A DNA stretch of 64,000 nt, taken from Corynebacterium halotolerans. Lineage in GTDB: Bacteria > Actinomycetota > Actinomycetes > Mycobacteriales > Mycobacteriaceae. The stretch is taken from assembly GCF_001056295.1 (NCBI RefSeq), contig NZ_JVMD01000006.1, positions 124,232 through 188,231 on the forward strand. The letters run 5' to 3'. Positions 8,890-17,000 of this stretch are shown here, in pieces. The position numbers and the translations under genes are program-made. Below the pieces are notes generated by a model, which saw only the letters and a program-made list of their open reading frames with translations, was not told the origin of the DNA and searched no databases. The first letter of the stretch is position 1, and each line of letters starts with the position of its first letter.

Positions 8890-9393
8890 ATGAGCGAACA
8901 CCGGGATGACGGCGCAGCCGGAGCCGAAGCCGGAGCGCAGGGGGATGGCACGGCTGGCGGCAATGGCGCCGGCATGGGCTCGGCGGGGGCCGCGGGGGCG
9001 GGGAGCGCGCGCGATCGGTTCACCGGGGAATCCCTGGGCGAGATGATCCGTCGGCAGCGCGAGCTGGCGCAGCTGCCGATGCGCCGGCTCGCGGAGATGG
9101 TGGGCATCTCCAACCCGTACCTGTCGCAGATCGAGCGGGGGCTGCGGGCGCCCAGCGAGCGCGTGCTCACCGCCATCGCCGACAACCTGCAGCTGTCGGC
9201 GGACCTCATGGCCGCCTACGCGGGCGCGGAGAAGGATGGCGAGGTGCTCTCGGCCATCGCCAAGGACCCGGATCTCACCGATGCGCAGCGGCGTTCCCTC
9301 GCGGAGACGTACCGGGCGTACGTGGAATTGACGCGCGCGCGGCGCCGCCGGCCCGGCGCCGGCGGGGTCGCCGGGGAATCCGGCGGCAACTGA
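8890..9393 (+). CDS. XRE-family helix-turn-helix regulator
   Basis: A 167-residue DNA-binding protein. After a Gly/Ala-rich N-terminal stretch of about 40 residues comes a Cro/C1-type HTH (IRRQRELAQLPMRRLAEMVGISNPYLSQIERG, roughly residues 50-85), followed by a helical C-terminal part. The ATG at 8890 is preceded by a purine-rich GAGGCGGAAGGCGG. It sits immediately upstream of the PHA cluster, so control of PHA synthesis or of the phasin is a reasonable inference. Nothing in the sequence proves it. Confidence 0.8.
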   Translation: MSEHRDDGAAGAEAGAQGDGTAGGNGAGMGSAGAAGAGSARDRFTGESLGEMIRRQRELAQLPMRRLAEMVGISNPYLSQIERGLRAPSERVLTAIADNLQLSADLMAAYAGAEKDGEVLSAIAKDPDLTDAQRRSLAETYRAYVELTRARRRRPGAGGVAGESGGN

Positions 9394-9549
9394 TTCCGCG
9401 GGGCGTCCGCGCGGGCCCGGCAGCGTGCGGACGGATCTTTGCCGAGCGTAAAGGGGGGTTCTTCGACGCGCGCGAATGGTGGTTAACTGTCTATCTTGGA
9501 GTGGTCCCGGAAACTCAAACCTACGAAAACAATGCCGAGGAGTGCTCCA

Positions 9550-10005
9550 ATGGCCAAAAACGTGACCATTTCCGAACTGCCCCAGCTGGTGGGCGAGGAC
9601 CTGGGAGTGTCCCGCTCGGTGACCATGAGCCAAGAGCGCATCAACGGCTTCGCCGAGGTGACCGAAGACCGCCAGTGGATCCACCTCGACGCGGAGCGCG
9701 CGGCCGAGACCCCGTTCGGCGGCACCATCGCGCATGGCTTCCTGACGCTGTCGCTGGCGTCGGCCCTCATCTTCGACGTCATCGACGTGGAGGGCGCCAC
9801 CGTCATCAACTACGGCCTGGACAAGGTCCGCTTCACCGCGCCGGTGCCGTCCGGCTCCGACATCGAGATGGCCGTCAAGGTCGCCGAGGTCTCCGAGTGT
9901 CGTGGTGGCCAGCAGGTCACCTTCGACCTGGAGTTCCGCAACCCGGGCGCCGAGCGCCCCGCGTGCATCGCGGCCCTGGTCTTCCGCTACCTCGGGGAGG
10001 GCTAG
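9550..10005 (+). CDS. phaJ: (R)-specific enoyl-CoA hydratase, MaoC-like (PhaJ-type)
   Basis: A 151-residue single hot-dog domain. The catalytic pair is Asp40 and His45 in TEDRQWIH, followed by FGGTIAHGFLTLSL, the standard R-hydratase signature. It hydrates enoyl-CoA from beta-oxidation to (R)-3-hydroxyacyl-CoA, the monomer of PHA. The ATG at 9550 follows GAGGAG (9538-9543), which decides against an in-frame ATG 54 nt upstream. It ends 4 nt before the PHA synthase start, strongly supporting a PhaJ role; in isolation, a general MaoC dehydratase would be possible. Confidence 0.85.
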   Translation: MAKNVTISELPQLVGEDLGVSRSVTMSQERINGFAEVTEDRQWIHLDAERAAETPFGGTIAHGFLTLSLASALIFDVIDVEGATVINYGLDKVRFTAPVPSGSDIEMAVKVAEVSECRGGQQVTFDLEFRNPGAERPACIAALVFRYLGEG

Positions 10006-10009
10006 GCCA

Positions 10010-11713
10010 GTGGGAATCGACGACATCCGCCGCAAGATCAACGCCCGCATCGATCCGCTGGGCCTCGTCCCCGCCGCCGCCTCCGTGGCGGCCCGCGCCG
10101 CGGTGAATCCGCTCGGCGTGGCCAAGGCCAACCTCGACCTGGCCGGCGACCTGGCGAAGATCCCGGTCGCGTACCTGCGCGCCGCCGCCGGTGCCGACGA
10201 CCCGAAGTGGCCGGTCGACGCCGATCCGCGAGACCGCCGTTTCTCGGAGCGCACGTGGGAGGAGAACCCGAACTACGCCGCGCTGCGCCAGTACTACCTC
10301 GCCGCCTGCGGTTACGTCGACGGGCTGCGCGAGGCCGGCGCCGGCGATGCGCAGGCCGACGGCAAGATCGGCTTCATGTCCCGGCTGGTCATGGACGCCA
10401 TGGCCCCGACCAACTTCCTGGCCACGAACCCGGAGGCGCTCATCGAGGCCTACCGCACCGGCGGCCGCAGCGTGCTGAAGGGCCAGCGCTTCTTCATCGA
10501 TGATCTGCTGAACAACGACGGTCGCCCGGAGAAGATCGACCGCACGAAGTTCACCCTCGGCGAGGACATGGCCTGCACGCCGGGCAAGGTGATCTTCCGC
10601 AACGACCTCATCGAGGTCATGCAGTACGAGCCGCAGACCGAGCAGGTCCACGCGGTGCCGCTGCTGGTCACGCCGCCGTGGATCAACAAGTACTACATCC
10701 TGGACCTGACGCCGGGCCGCAGCCTCATCGAGATGGCGGTGAAGTCGGGCCGCACGGTGTTCGGCATCTCGTACCGCCAGCCCGATTCGTCGATGGCGGA
10801 TCTCGGCATGGACGACTACTACCGCGAGGGCACCGTCGCCGCGCTGGACGTCGTGCAGGAGGTCACCGGCGCGCCGAAGGTGGACATCCTGGCGCTGTGC
10901 CTGGGTGGCGCGATGTCGGCGATGGCCACCGCGAAGGACGCCGTCGACGGCAAGGACCGCATCGGCACGCTGACGCTGATGAACACCATGCTCGACTACA
11001 CCGACCCGGGCGAGATCAAGTACTTCACCGGCCCGGAGGACGTCGAGGTCATCGTCGAGCGGATGAAGGCGAAGGGGTACCTCGGCAAGAACGAGATGGC
11101 CGACACCTTCGACCTGGTCCGCGCCCGCGACCTCATCTTCAACTACTGGGTGAGCCGCTGGATGAAGGGCGAGGACCCGACGGCGTTCGACATCCTGGTG
11201 TGGAACGCCGATTCGACGAACATGCCGCTGCGCATGCACGCCGAGTACATGCGATCGCTCTACGTCGACAATGCGCTGGCCGAAGGTGATTTCGTGCTCG
11301 ACGGCACCCGCCTGGACATGGGCGCGGTGAAGAACGACACGTACGTCGTCGGCGCGGTGGGCGACCACATCGTGCCGTGGTCGACGTCGTACGCCGCCGT
11401 GAAGATGCTCGGCGGCGACGTCCGCTACGTGCAGTCCAACGGCGGGCACCTGGCCGGCGCGCTGAACCCGCCGTCGAAGCGGACCTGGTACCGCGCGATC
11501 GGCGAGCCGGAGAAGGCCAACCGCGGCGAGTACCCGTCGTCGCCCGCCGAGTTCGAGGAGAAGGCCCCGCAGATCAAGGGCGACTCCTGGTGGAGCGACT
11601 GGAACCGGTGGATGAGCGCCCGCGCCGGCGAGATGGTTTCCCCGCCGGAGATGGGCGGCGGGAAGCACGCGCCGATCTGCGACGCGCCGGGCGAGTACGT
11701 GCGGTCGAAGTAG
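10010..11713 (+). CDS. phaC: Polyhydroxyalkanoate synthase
   Basis: A 567-residue PHA polymerase that joins (R)-3-hydroxyacyl-CoA units on the granule surface. The lipase-like box is LALCLGGA with nucleophile Cys297; the other triad members are Asp452 (VGDHIVPW) and His480 (NGGHLAG). The PhaC N-terminal domain (about residues 60-240) contains NPEALIEAYRTGGRS. Length fits class I. The GTG at 10010 is chosen because it follows the PhaJ stop by 4 nt, with GGGGAGGG upstream. Translationally linked to phaJ. Confidence 0.92.
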   Translation: MGIDDIRRKINARIDPLGLVPAAASVAARAAVNPLGVAKANLDLAGDLAKIPVAYLRAAAGADDPKWPVDADPRDRRFSERTWEENPNYAALRQYYLAACGYVDGLREAGAGDAQADGKIGFMSRLVMDAMAPTNFLATNPEALIEAYRTGGRSVLKGQRFFIDDLLNNDGRPEKIDRTKFTLGEDMACTPGKVIFRNDLIEVMQYEPQTEQVHAVPLLVTPPWINKYYILDLTPGRSLIEMAVKSGRTVFGISYRQPDSSMADLGMDDYYREGTVAALDVVQEVTGAPKVDILALCLGGAMSAMATAKDAVDGKDRIGTLTLMNTMLDYTDPGEIKYFTGPEDVEVIVERMKAKGYLGKNEMADTFDLVRARDLIFNYWVSRWMKGEDPTAFDILVWNADSTNMPLRMHAEYMRSLYVDNALAEGDFVLDGTRLDMGAVKNDTYVVGAVGDHIVPWSTSYAAVKMLGGDVRYVQSNGGHLAGALNPPSKRTWYRAIGEPEKANRGEYPSSPAEFEEKAPQIKGDSWWSDWNRWMSARAGEMVSPPEMGGGKHAPICDAPGEYVRSK

Positions 11714-11735
11714 CGTCGCAAAGCATCGCCTGACG

Positions 11736-11772
11736 ACGGCCCGGCCGGGGATCATGCCCCCGGCCGGGCCGT
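11736..11772 (+). terminator. Hairpin terminator after phaC
   Basis: A perfect 15-bp stem (11736-11750 with 11758-11772) around a 7-nt loop, starting 22 nt after the PHA synthase stop. There is no strong T-tract, as is common in high-GC actinobacteria. Confidence 0.75.
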
Positions 11773-11784
11773 AGCCGTTGCGGA

Positions 11785-11812
11785 GTTAGCAATCGCGAGC
11801 TAACGTGCTAAC
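11785..11812 (+). promoter_or_regulatory. Operator-like repeats upstream of phasin gene
   Basis: GTTAGC (11785-11790) is inverted against GCTAAC (11799-11804), with TCGCGA between them. A further GCTAAC follows at 11807-11812, giving one inverted and one direct repeat within 28 bp. The block lies between the phaC terminator and the phasin gene. Binding by the nearby XRE regulator or by a TetR-type protein is inference. Confidence 0.55.
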
Positions 11813-11884
11813 TACCGCGGGTCGGGAACGGCCCCGCCGGACCGGAACCGGTTCGGATGACCAAGACCAACCGCAGGAGCAGAC

Positions 11885-12466
11885 ATGACCGAGCGCAAGA
11901 CCGCCCCCCGCCAGACCGCCGCCAAGACCGCCGCGAACAACACCGCCGCCGCCAAGGAGGCCGGCGCCAAGGCCACCGCCGCCGCCAAGGAGAACGCCGC
12001 CAAGGCGACCGAGGCCACCAAGAAGGTCACCGAGGGCGTCGCCAACGCGTCCAAGGAGGCCAACGCCAAGAACCTGAAGGCCGCCGAGGAAGCCACCTCG
12101 CGCACCGACCAGGCCATCGACGCCGCCGCCGAGCGCACCAAGGCCGCCGCCGACCGCGCCAAGGCCGCCTCCGACAAGGCCACCGACGCCTTCTCCAAGG
12201 CCTACGAGCGCAACACCGAGGCGTTCGCCGCCGCCGAGGCCCGCGTCCGCGCCCTGAACGAGCAGATCATCGAGGCTTCCAAGAAGAACTCGCTGGCCTC
12301 CCTCGACGCCTACGAGAAGGCGCTGTCCACCATGCTCGAGTTCGAGAACAAGACCGCCCAGGCCACCCAGCTGGAGTTCGTCTCCGCCGTCGCGAAGGCC
12401 CACACCTCCTTCGTCGCCGACATCTCGGCCGCGTTCACCGGCGCCGCCCGCGACCTGCTGAAGTAA
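11885..12466 (+). CDS. Phasin-like PHA granule protein
   Basis: A 193-residue protein rich in Ala, Lys and Glu, predicted almost entirely helical. Residues 1-110 are Lys/Ala repeats of the PAKKA kind (KTAAKTAANNTAAAKEAG, histone H1-like). Residues 110-190 form an amphipathic phasin-type helix bundle (AFAAAEARVRALNEQIIEASKKNSLASLDAYEKAL). Phasins coat PHA granules, and the basic part may tether granules to DNA as PhaM-type proteins do. A good ribosome site (AGGAGCAGAC) precedes the ATG. It is placed between the synthase and a hydrolase gene, with its own promoter region and a terminator behind it. Confidence 0.82.
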   Translation: MTERKTAPRQTAAKTAANNTAAAKEAGAKATAAAKENAAKATEATKKVTEGVANASKEANAKNLKAAEEATSRTDQAIDAAAERTKAAADRAKAASDKATDAFSKAYERNTEAFAAAEARVRALNEQIIEASKKNSLASLDAYEKALSTMLEFENKTAQATQLEFVSAVAKAHTSFVADISAAFTGAARDLLK

Positions 12467-12483
12467 AACCACGGCAACGTCGC

Positions 12484-12508
12484 GCGCCCCGGCCGATGGC
12501 CGGGGCGC
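12484..12508 (+). terminator. Hairpin terminator after phasin gene
   Basis: An 11-bp perfect stem (GCGCCCCGGCC with GGCCGGGGCGC) and a 3-nt loop, 18 nt after the phasin stop. It isolates the highly expressed phasin from the downstream hydrolase. Confidence 0.75.
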
Positions 12509-12564
12509 AGCCCGTGGGCAACGGCCGGCGGGTACAACCGAATCCAAGGTAAGGAACACATCCG

Positions 12565-12609
12565 ATGAACGATGTTGTACGCCGCCTTCCCGAGGGGCCG
12601 CTTTCGTGA
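12565..12609 (+). CDS. Possible 14-residue leader peptide
   Basis: ATG at 12565 opens a 15-codon frame (MNDVVRRLPEGPLS, then TGA) preceded by AAGGTAAGGAA. Its stop codon TGA overlaps the GTG start of the hydrolase gene (GTGA at 12606-12609), the geometry of translational coupling. It may equally be chance, or the remnant of a longer N-terminus separated by a frameshift. Confidence 0.35.
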   Translation: MNDVVRRLPEGPLS

Positions 12610-13832
12610 ACGCACGCGAGACCGGCCCCTCGGCCGCTTTCAGACGATCCCCTTTCGCCGTGCCCATGGCGGTCGCCGGCGCGTGGGGCGCCTACACCAC
12701 GTCACTGATGGACCGCATGGCGGGCATCCACGATCCGGCGGAAGCCGCGCGGATCGCCATGGATGACGCGGCGGCCCGTCGCCAAGTGCTCAAGGAGGCC
12801 GTGCGGCCCAGCCGCATGCTCCCGTACCCCGACGTCGAACCGGTGGCCTCGTGGCCGTCCGGCGACCTGCTGTGGGCGGGCGGGCCGGAGGGGGCGGGCG
12901 CCGACGAGGTGCCCGAGCTCATCGTGCCGCCGCAGGGCACCAGGCTCGACGCCGTCACGCGCATGTCCGCCGACGGGTCGCCGATGATCGTCGGCCCCGA
13001 CGGCGAGGTGCGCGACGCCTACGTGATCCGCTGGGCCGTCGAGCCGCCCGAGGACGCCACCATCGACGAGCCGCTGGCGCTCATCGCCGACGCGATCGCC
13101 GAACTGGGCGGCCGGGTGCGGCTGACGGGCTGGTCGCAGGGCGGCTGGATGTCCTTCATCCACGCGGCGCTGCACCCGGAGACGGTGGCCCGGCTGACGC
13201 TGGCGGGCACCCCGGTCGATTTCCACGCCGGCGGCCCGTGGCCGTCGACGACGAAGATCATCGCCCAGATGTCCTACCTGCCGTGGGTGCGGCCGGTGGC
13301 GGACATGATGGTCACGCCGGTCGGCGCCGTGCTGCGGACCGCGCTGGTCAACGACGTGTGGCGGCTGTACGACCCCGTCGGCGAGGCCGGCCGCGTCGCC
13401 GCCGCGATGCTGGATCCGGATGAGGGGCTGCGGGACGTCACCACGTTCACGGCGACCGCCCCGATGACGCCGCCGCAGTACAACTGGTTCCTGCAGCACC
13501 TGCTGCGCGGCAACGAGCTGGCCCGCGGCGTGCTGGAGATCGGCGGCGAGGTCATCGACGCCTCCCGGATCACCTGTCCGGTGCACCTCATCGTGGGTGC
13601 CGAGGACGGCGTGGTCGAACCCGGCCAGGGCCTGGCCACCGAGCAGGTCCTCGCCGACGCCGGATCGCCGGCGGAGGTCACCTCCGAGGTGTTCCCGGTC
13701 GGCCACATGAGCCTCTTCGGCGCGGGCGCCCTGCCCGGTGACGGCGCCGTCGAGGTGGGGAAGTTGTTTGAGGGGGAGCTGGGCGAGGCCGACGGCGAGG
13801 GGGACGGCGCAGCCGTCTCGCCCTCCAGCTAG
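12606..13832 (+). CDS. Alpha/beta hydrolase, possible intracellular PHA depolymerase
   Basis: A 408-residue alpha/beta hydrolase. The nucleophile elbow is GWSQGG with Ser177; a late Asp in IVGAEDGVVEP and His in VFPVGHMSLFG would complete the triad. The central region (PPQYNWFLQHLLRGNELARG) resembles the lid of PhaC/PhaZ-type proteins. Next to a synthase and phasin, release of stored PHA is the simplest role; other acyl-ester substrates cannot be excluded. The GTG start has GAGGGG 9 nt upstream; ATG 12666 is an alternative. The C-terminus is a Gly/Glu/Ser-rich tail. Confidence 0.7.
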   Translation: MNARETGPSAAFRRSPFAVPMAVAGAWGAYTTSLMDRMAGIHDPAEAARIAMDDAAARRQVLKEAVRPSRMLPYPDVEPVASWPSGDLLWAGGPEGAGADEVPELIVPPQGTRLDAVTRMSADGSPMIVGPDGEVRDAYVIRWAVEPPEDATIDEPLALIADAIAELGGRVRLTGWSQGGWMSFIHAALHPETVARLTLAGTPVDFHAGGPWPSTTKIIAQMSYLPWVRPVADMMVTPVGAVLRTALVNDVWRLYDPVGEAGRVAAAMLDPDEGLRDVTTFTATAPMTPPQYNWFLQHLLRGNELARGVLEIGGEVIDASRITCPVHLIVGAEDGVVEPGQGLATEQVLADAGSPAEVTSEVFPVGHMSLFGAGALPGDGAVEVGKLFEGELGEADGEGDGAAVSPSS

Positions 13833-13855
13833 CCGACGCAGCCGTCTCTTCCGCA

Positions 13856-13919
13856 AACCCACCCCGAATGCGCAGAGCCACCCGTTACAGCGGGTGGGTT
13901 GACCAATTCGGGGTGGGTT
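13856..13919. repeat. Nested inverted repeat
   Basis: An outer perfect 14-bp inverted repeat (13856-13869 with 13906-13919, arms AACCCACCCCGAAT / ATTCGGGGTGGGTT) encloses an inner 7-bp stem CCACCCG/CGGGTGG with a TTACAG loop (13878-13897). It lies 24 nt after the hydrolase gene and could act as its terminator or be a small palindromic repeat element. Confidence 0.55.
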
Positions 13920-13970
13920 AGCAGGGCGTGAGCGCGGTGGCCACGGCCACAACGCGCGAAAAGAGGCGAA

Positions 13971-14001
13971 AAGAGGAGGCCCCAGCCGGGGACCTCCTCT
14001 T
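13971..14001 (-). terminator. Terminator for the Fe-S reductase gene
   Basis: Stem AAGAGGAGGCCCC with GGGGACCTCCTCTT (one bulged A), loop AGCC. Read on the minus strand it is followed by TTTT and a second TTTT, so it suits the gene ending at 14065. It also faces the convergent hydrolase gene. Confidence 0.7.
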
Positions 14002-14064
14002 CTCGTATGTCACGGGCGGTGTCCGCCGGCGCTCACCGGTTTCGGTGGCGCCGGCCGGCGCGGC

Positions 14065-17000
14065 CTACCCGTTGTTGCGGCGCGCGGCACCCGGCAGCGG
14101 GACTCCACGGGACGTGCGCGGCACATCCGCACCCGACGGCTTCGGGGCCGGGGCATCCGTGGCCTCCGCGGCACCGGAGTCGGCGGACTCGGCGGCCTCG
14201 GTCGACTCGGACGGAGCTTCAGCCGGCTCGGCGGCAGCTGCCACCGGGGTCTCAGCCGACTCGGTCGGCTCGGTGACCTCGGCGGTCTCGGCCGACGGCT
14301 CGGGCTTGGCGTCCTGGGCGGGCGCGGCCGCGGCCTTCGGGGTCGACTTACGGGCACCGCCCGGGATGGGCGCACCGCGGCGCGCCGGCTGCGGTGCCTC
14401 CTCGGTCGCGTGCTCGAGCTGCTCGACCTGAGCCTCCTGGGCCGGGGTCGCCTCCTTCGGAGCCTCGGTCGGCTCGTCAGCGGTCTCGGTCGCCTCGGCG
14501 TCCTGCTTCGGAGCGGGCGCCGCGGCGGCCTTCTTCGCGCCGCCGGGCACCGGGGCACCGCGGCGGGCGCCGCCCGGAACCGGAGCACCGGACTTGGTCG
14601 CCGGGGTGGCTTCCTTCAGCTGCTCGGCCTGCTCGGTCTGCTGGGCGTCGGGGTCGGCGGCGGTGTCGGGCTCGGCCTTCTTGGCGCCACCGGGCACCGG
14701 AGCACCCGCCTTCGCGCCACCCGGCTTGGGAGCACCACCCGGGGCGGGAGCACCGGCCTTGGCACCACCCGGCTTGGGAGCACCACCCGGAGCGGGGGCA
14801 CCGGTCTTGGCGCCGCCGGGCTTGGGAGCACCACCCGGAGCAGGAGCACCACCCTTGGCACTGCCCGGCTTGGGCGCGCCACCCGGAGTGGGAGCACCAC
14901 CCTTGGCACCACCGGGCTTGGGGGCACCACCCGGAGCGGGGGCGCCACCCTTGGCACCACCGGGCTTGGGAGCACCGCCCGGGGCGGGAGCGCCGGCCTT
15001 GGCACTGCCCGGCTTGGGCGCGCCACCTGGGGCGGGAGCACCCGACGCGGCGGCACCGGCGGCGGCCGCGGCACCAGTTCCGGCGGCTCCGGCGGCGGCC
15101 TTCTTCTTCGCCTCGGCCTCCTCGGCCGCCTTCTTCTTGGCGGCCTCTTCCTCGGCGCGGGCGCGCTCCTCGGCCTCGATGGCTTCGGTGTCGACCCAGC
15201 CGCGCTCCGGCTGCGTCAGCCACTCGGGTTCGCGGGCCGGCGGCAGGGCGCCGTCGACGAGCACGGAGTCGCGGATCATCTGCGCGATGTCCAGGACCTC
15301 GGGCTTGTTGTCGTCGTCCTCGGCGAGGTTGTTCACGCCGTCGGACATCATGGTCTTGCAGAACGGGCAGCCGATCGCGATGGCCGACGCGCCGGTCTCC
15401 AGGGCCTCGGTGGTGCGGTTGACGTTGATGCGCTCGCCGATGGTCTCTTCCATCCACATGCGCGCGCCGCCGGCGCCACAGCAGAAGCCGGTGTTCTTGT
15501 TGCGCGGCATCTCCACCAGGTCCGCGCCGGACGCGCCGATCAGCTCGCGGGGCGCCTCGAAGACCTTGTTGTGGCGGCCCAGGAAGCAGGGGTCGTGGTA
15601 GGTGACCTGGCGGCCCTGGCCGGACGCCACGGGCTGCAGGCGGTTCTCGCGCACCAGCTGGTTGAGCAGCTGGGTGTGGTGGACCACGGAGTAGTGGCCG
15701 CCGAGCTCCGGGTACTCGTTCTTGAAGGTGTTGAAGCAGTGCGCGCAGGTCACGACGATCTTGCGCTGCTTCGGCGGCACGCCCTCGAACACCTCGCCGA
15801 GCTGCTCGATGTTCTGCTCGGCGAGCATCTGGAACAGGAACTCGTTGCCCGCGCGGCGGGCGGAGTCGCCGTTGCAGCCCTCGGCCTGCGACAGCACGGC
15901 GAACTTCACGCCGGCGGTGTACAGCATCTCGGCGACGGCCTTGGTGGTCTTCTTGGCGTTGTCGTCGTAGGCGCCGGCGCAGCCGACCCAGAAGAGGTAC
16001 TCGGTGTCGTCGAAGCTGTCGACGTCCTCGCCCCACACGGGCACGACGACGCCGTCCTGGCGGACCTCGTTGATCCAGTCGGCGCGGGTGGAGGCGTTCT
16101 GGCCCCACGGGTTGCCCTTGGTCTCGAGGTTCTTGAACAGGCCGGCCAGCTCGGTCGGGAAGTCCGACTCGACGAGCACCTGGTAGCGGCGCATGTCGAT
16201 GATGTGGTCGATGTGCTCGATGTCGACGGGGCACTGCTCGACGCAGGCGCCGCAGTTGGTGCAGGACCACAGGACGTCGGGGTCGATGACGCCGGCGTCG
16301 CCCTCGCCGACCAGCGGCAGGGTCAGCACGCCCGAGCCCGCGGACTCGGTCTCGGCACCTTCGCCATCACCCTGCGCGTCCTTGCCGGCGAGCAGGTAGG
16401 GGGCGGAGCGGTAGGCGTGGTCGCGCAGCTGGTTGACCAGCAGCTTCGGCGACAGCGGCTTGGCGGTGTTCCAGGCGGGGCACTGCTCCTGGCAGCGGCC
16501 GCACTCGGTGCAGGAGGTGAAGTCCAGCAGGGCCTTCCAGGAGTGGTCGGTGACCACGCCGGTGCCCATGGAGTCGACCTCGGGGTCGGCTTCCTCCAGG
16601 TCGATGATCTTGCCCTGGGAGGTCATCGGCTTCGCGGCGCCGAGGGCGTTGGCGCCGTCGGCGTTGCGGCGCAGCAGGATGTTGGCGAACGCGAGGAAGC
16701 GGTGCCAGGCGACGCCCCAGGTGAGGTTGCGGCCGACGACGAACAGCCAGATCATGCCGGACAGCAGCTTGATCAGGGCCATGATCGACACGAACTCGGG
16801 CGACGCGGGCAGGATCTTCGCGATCCACCCGGTGGCGAAGTCGGTCCAGTGGACGCTGCCGTCGCCGTAGGTGGCCAGCTTGGCGGCCTTGACCATCAGC
16901 ATGCCCAGGCCCTCGATGAGGACGACGGCCTCGACGAAGTAGGCGGCCTTGGCGTTGGAGCCGTAGAAGCGGCTGAGGCGCTCCTTGCCCATGTTCGTCT

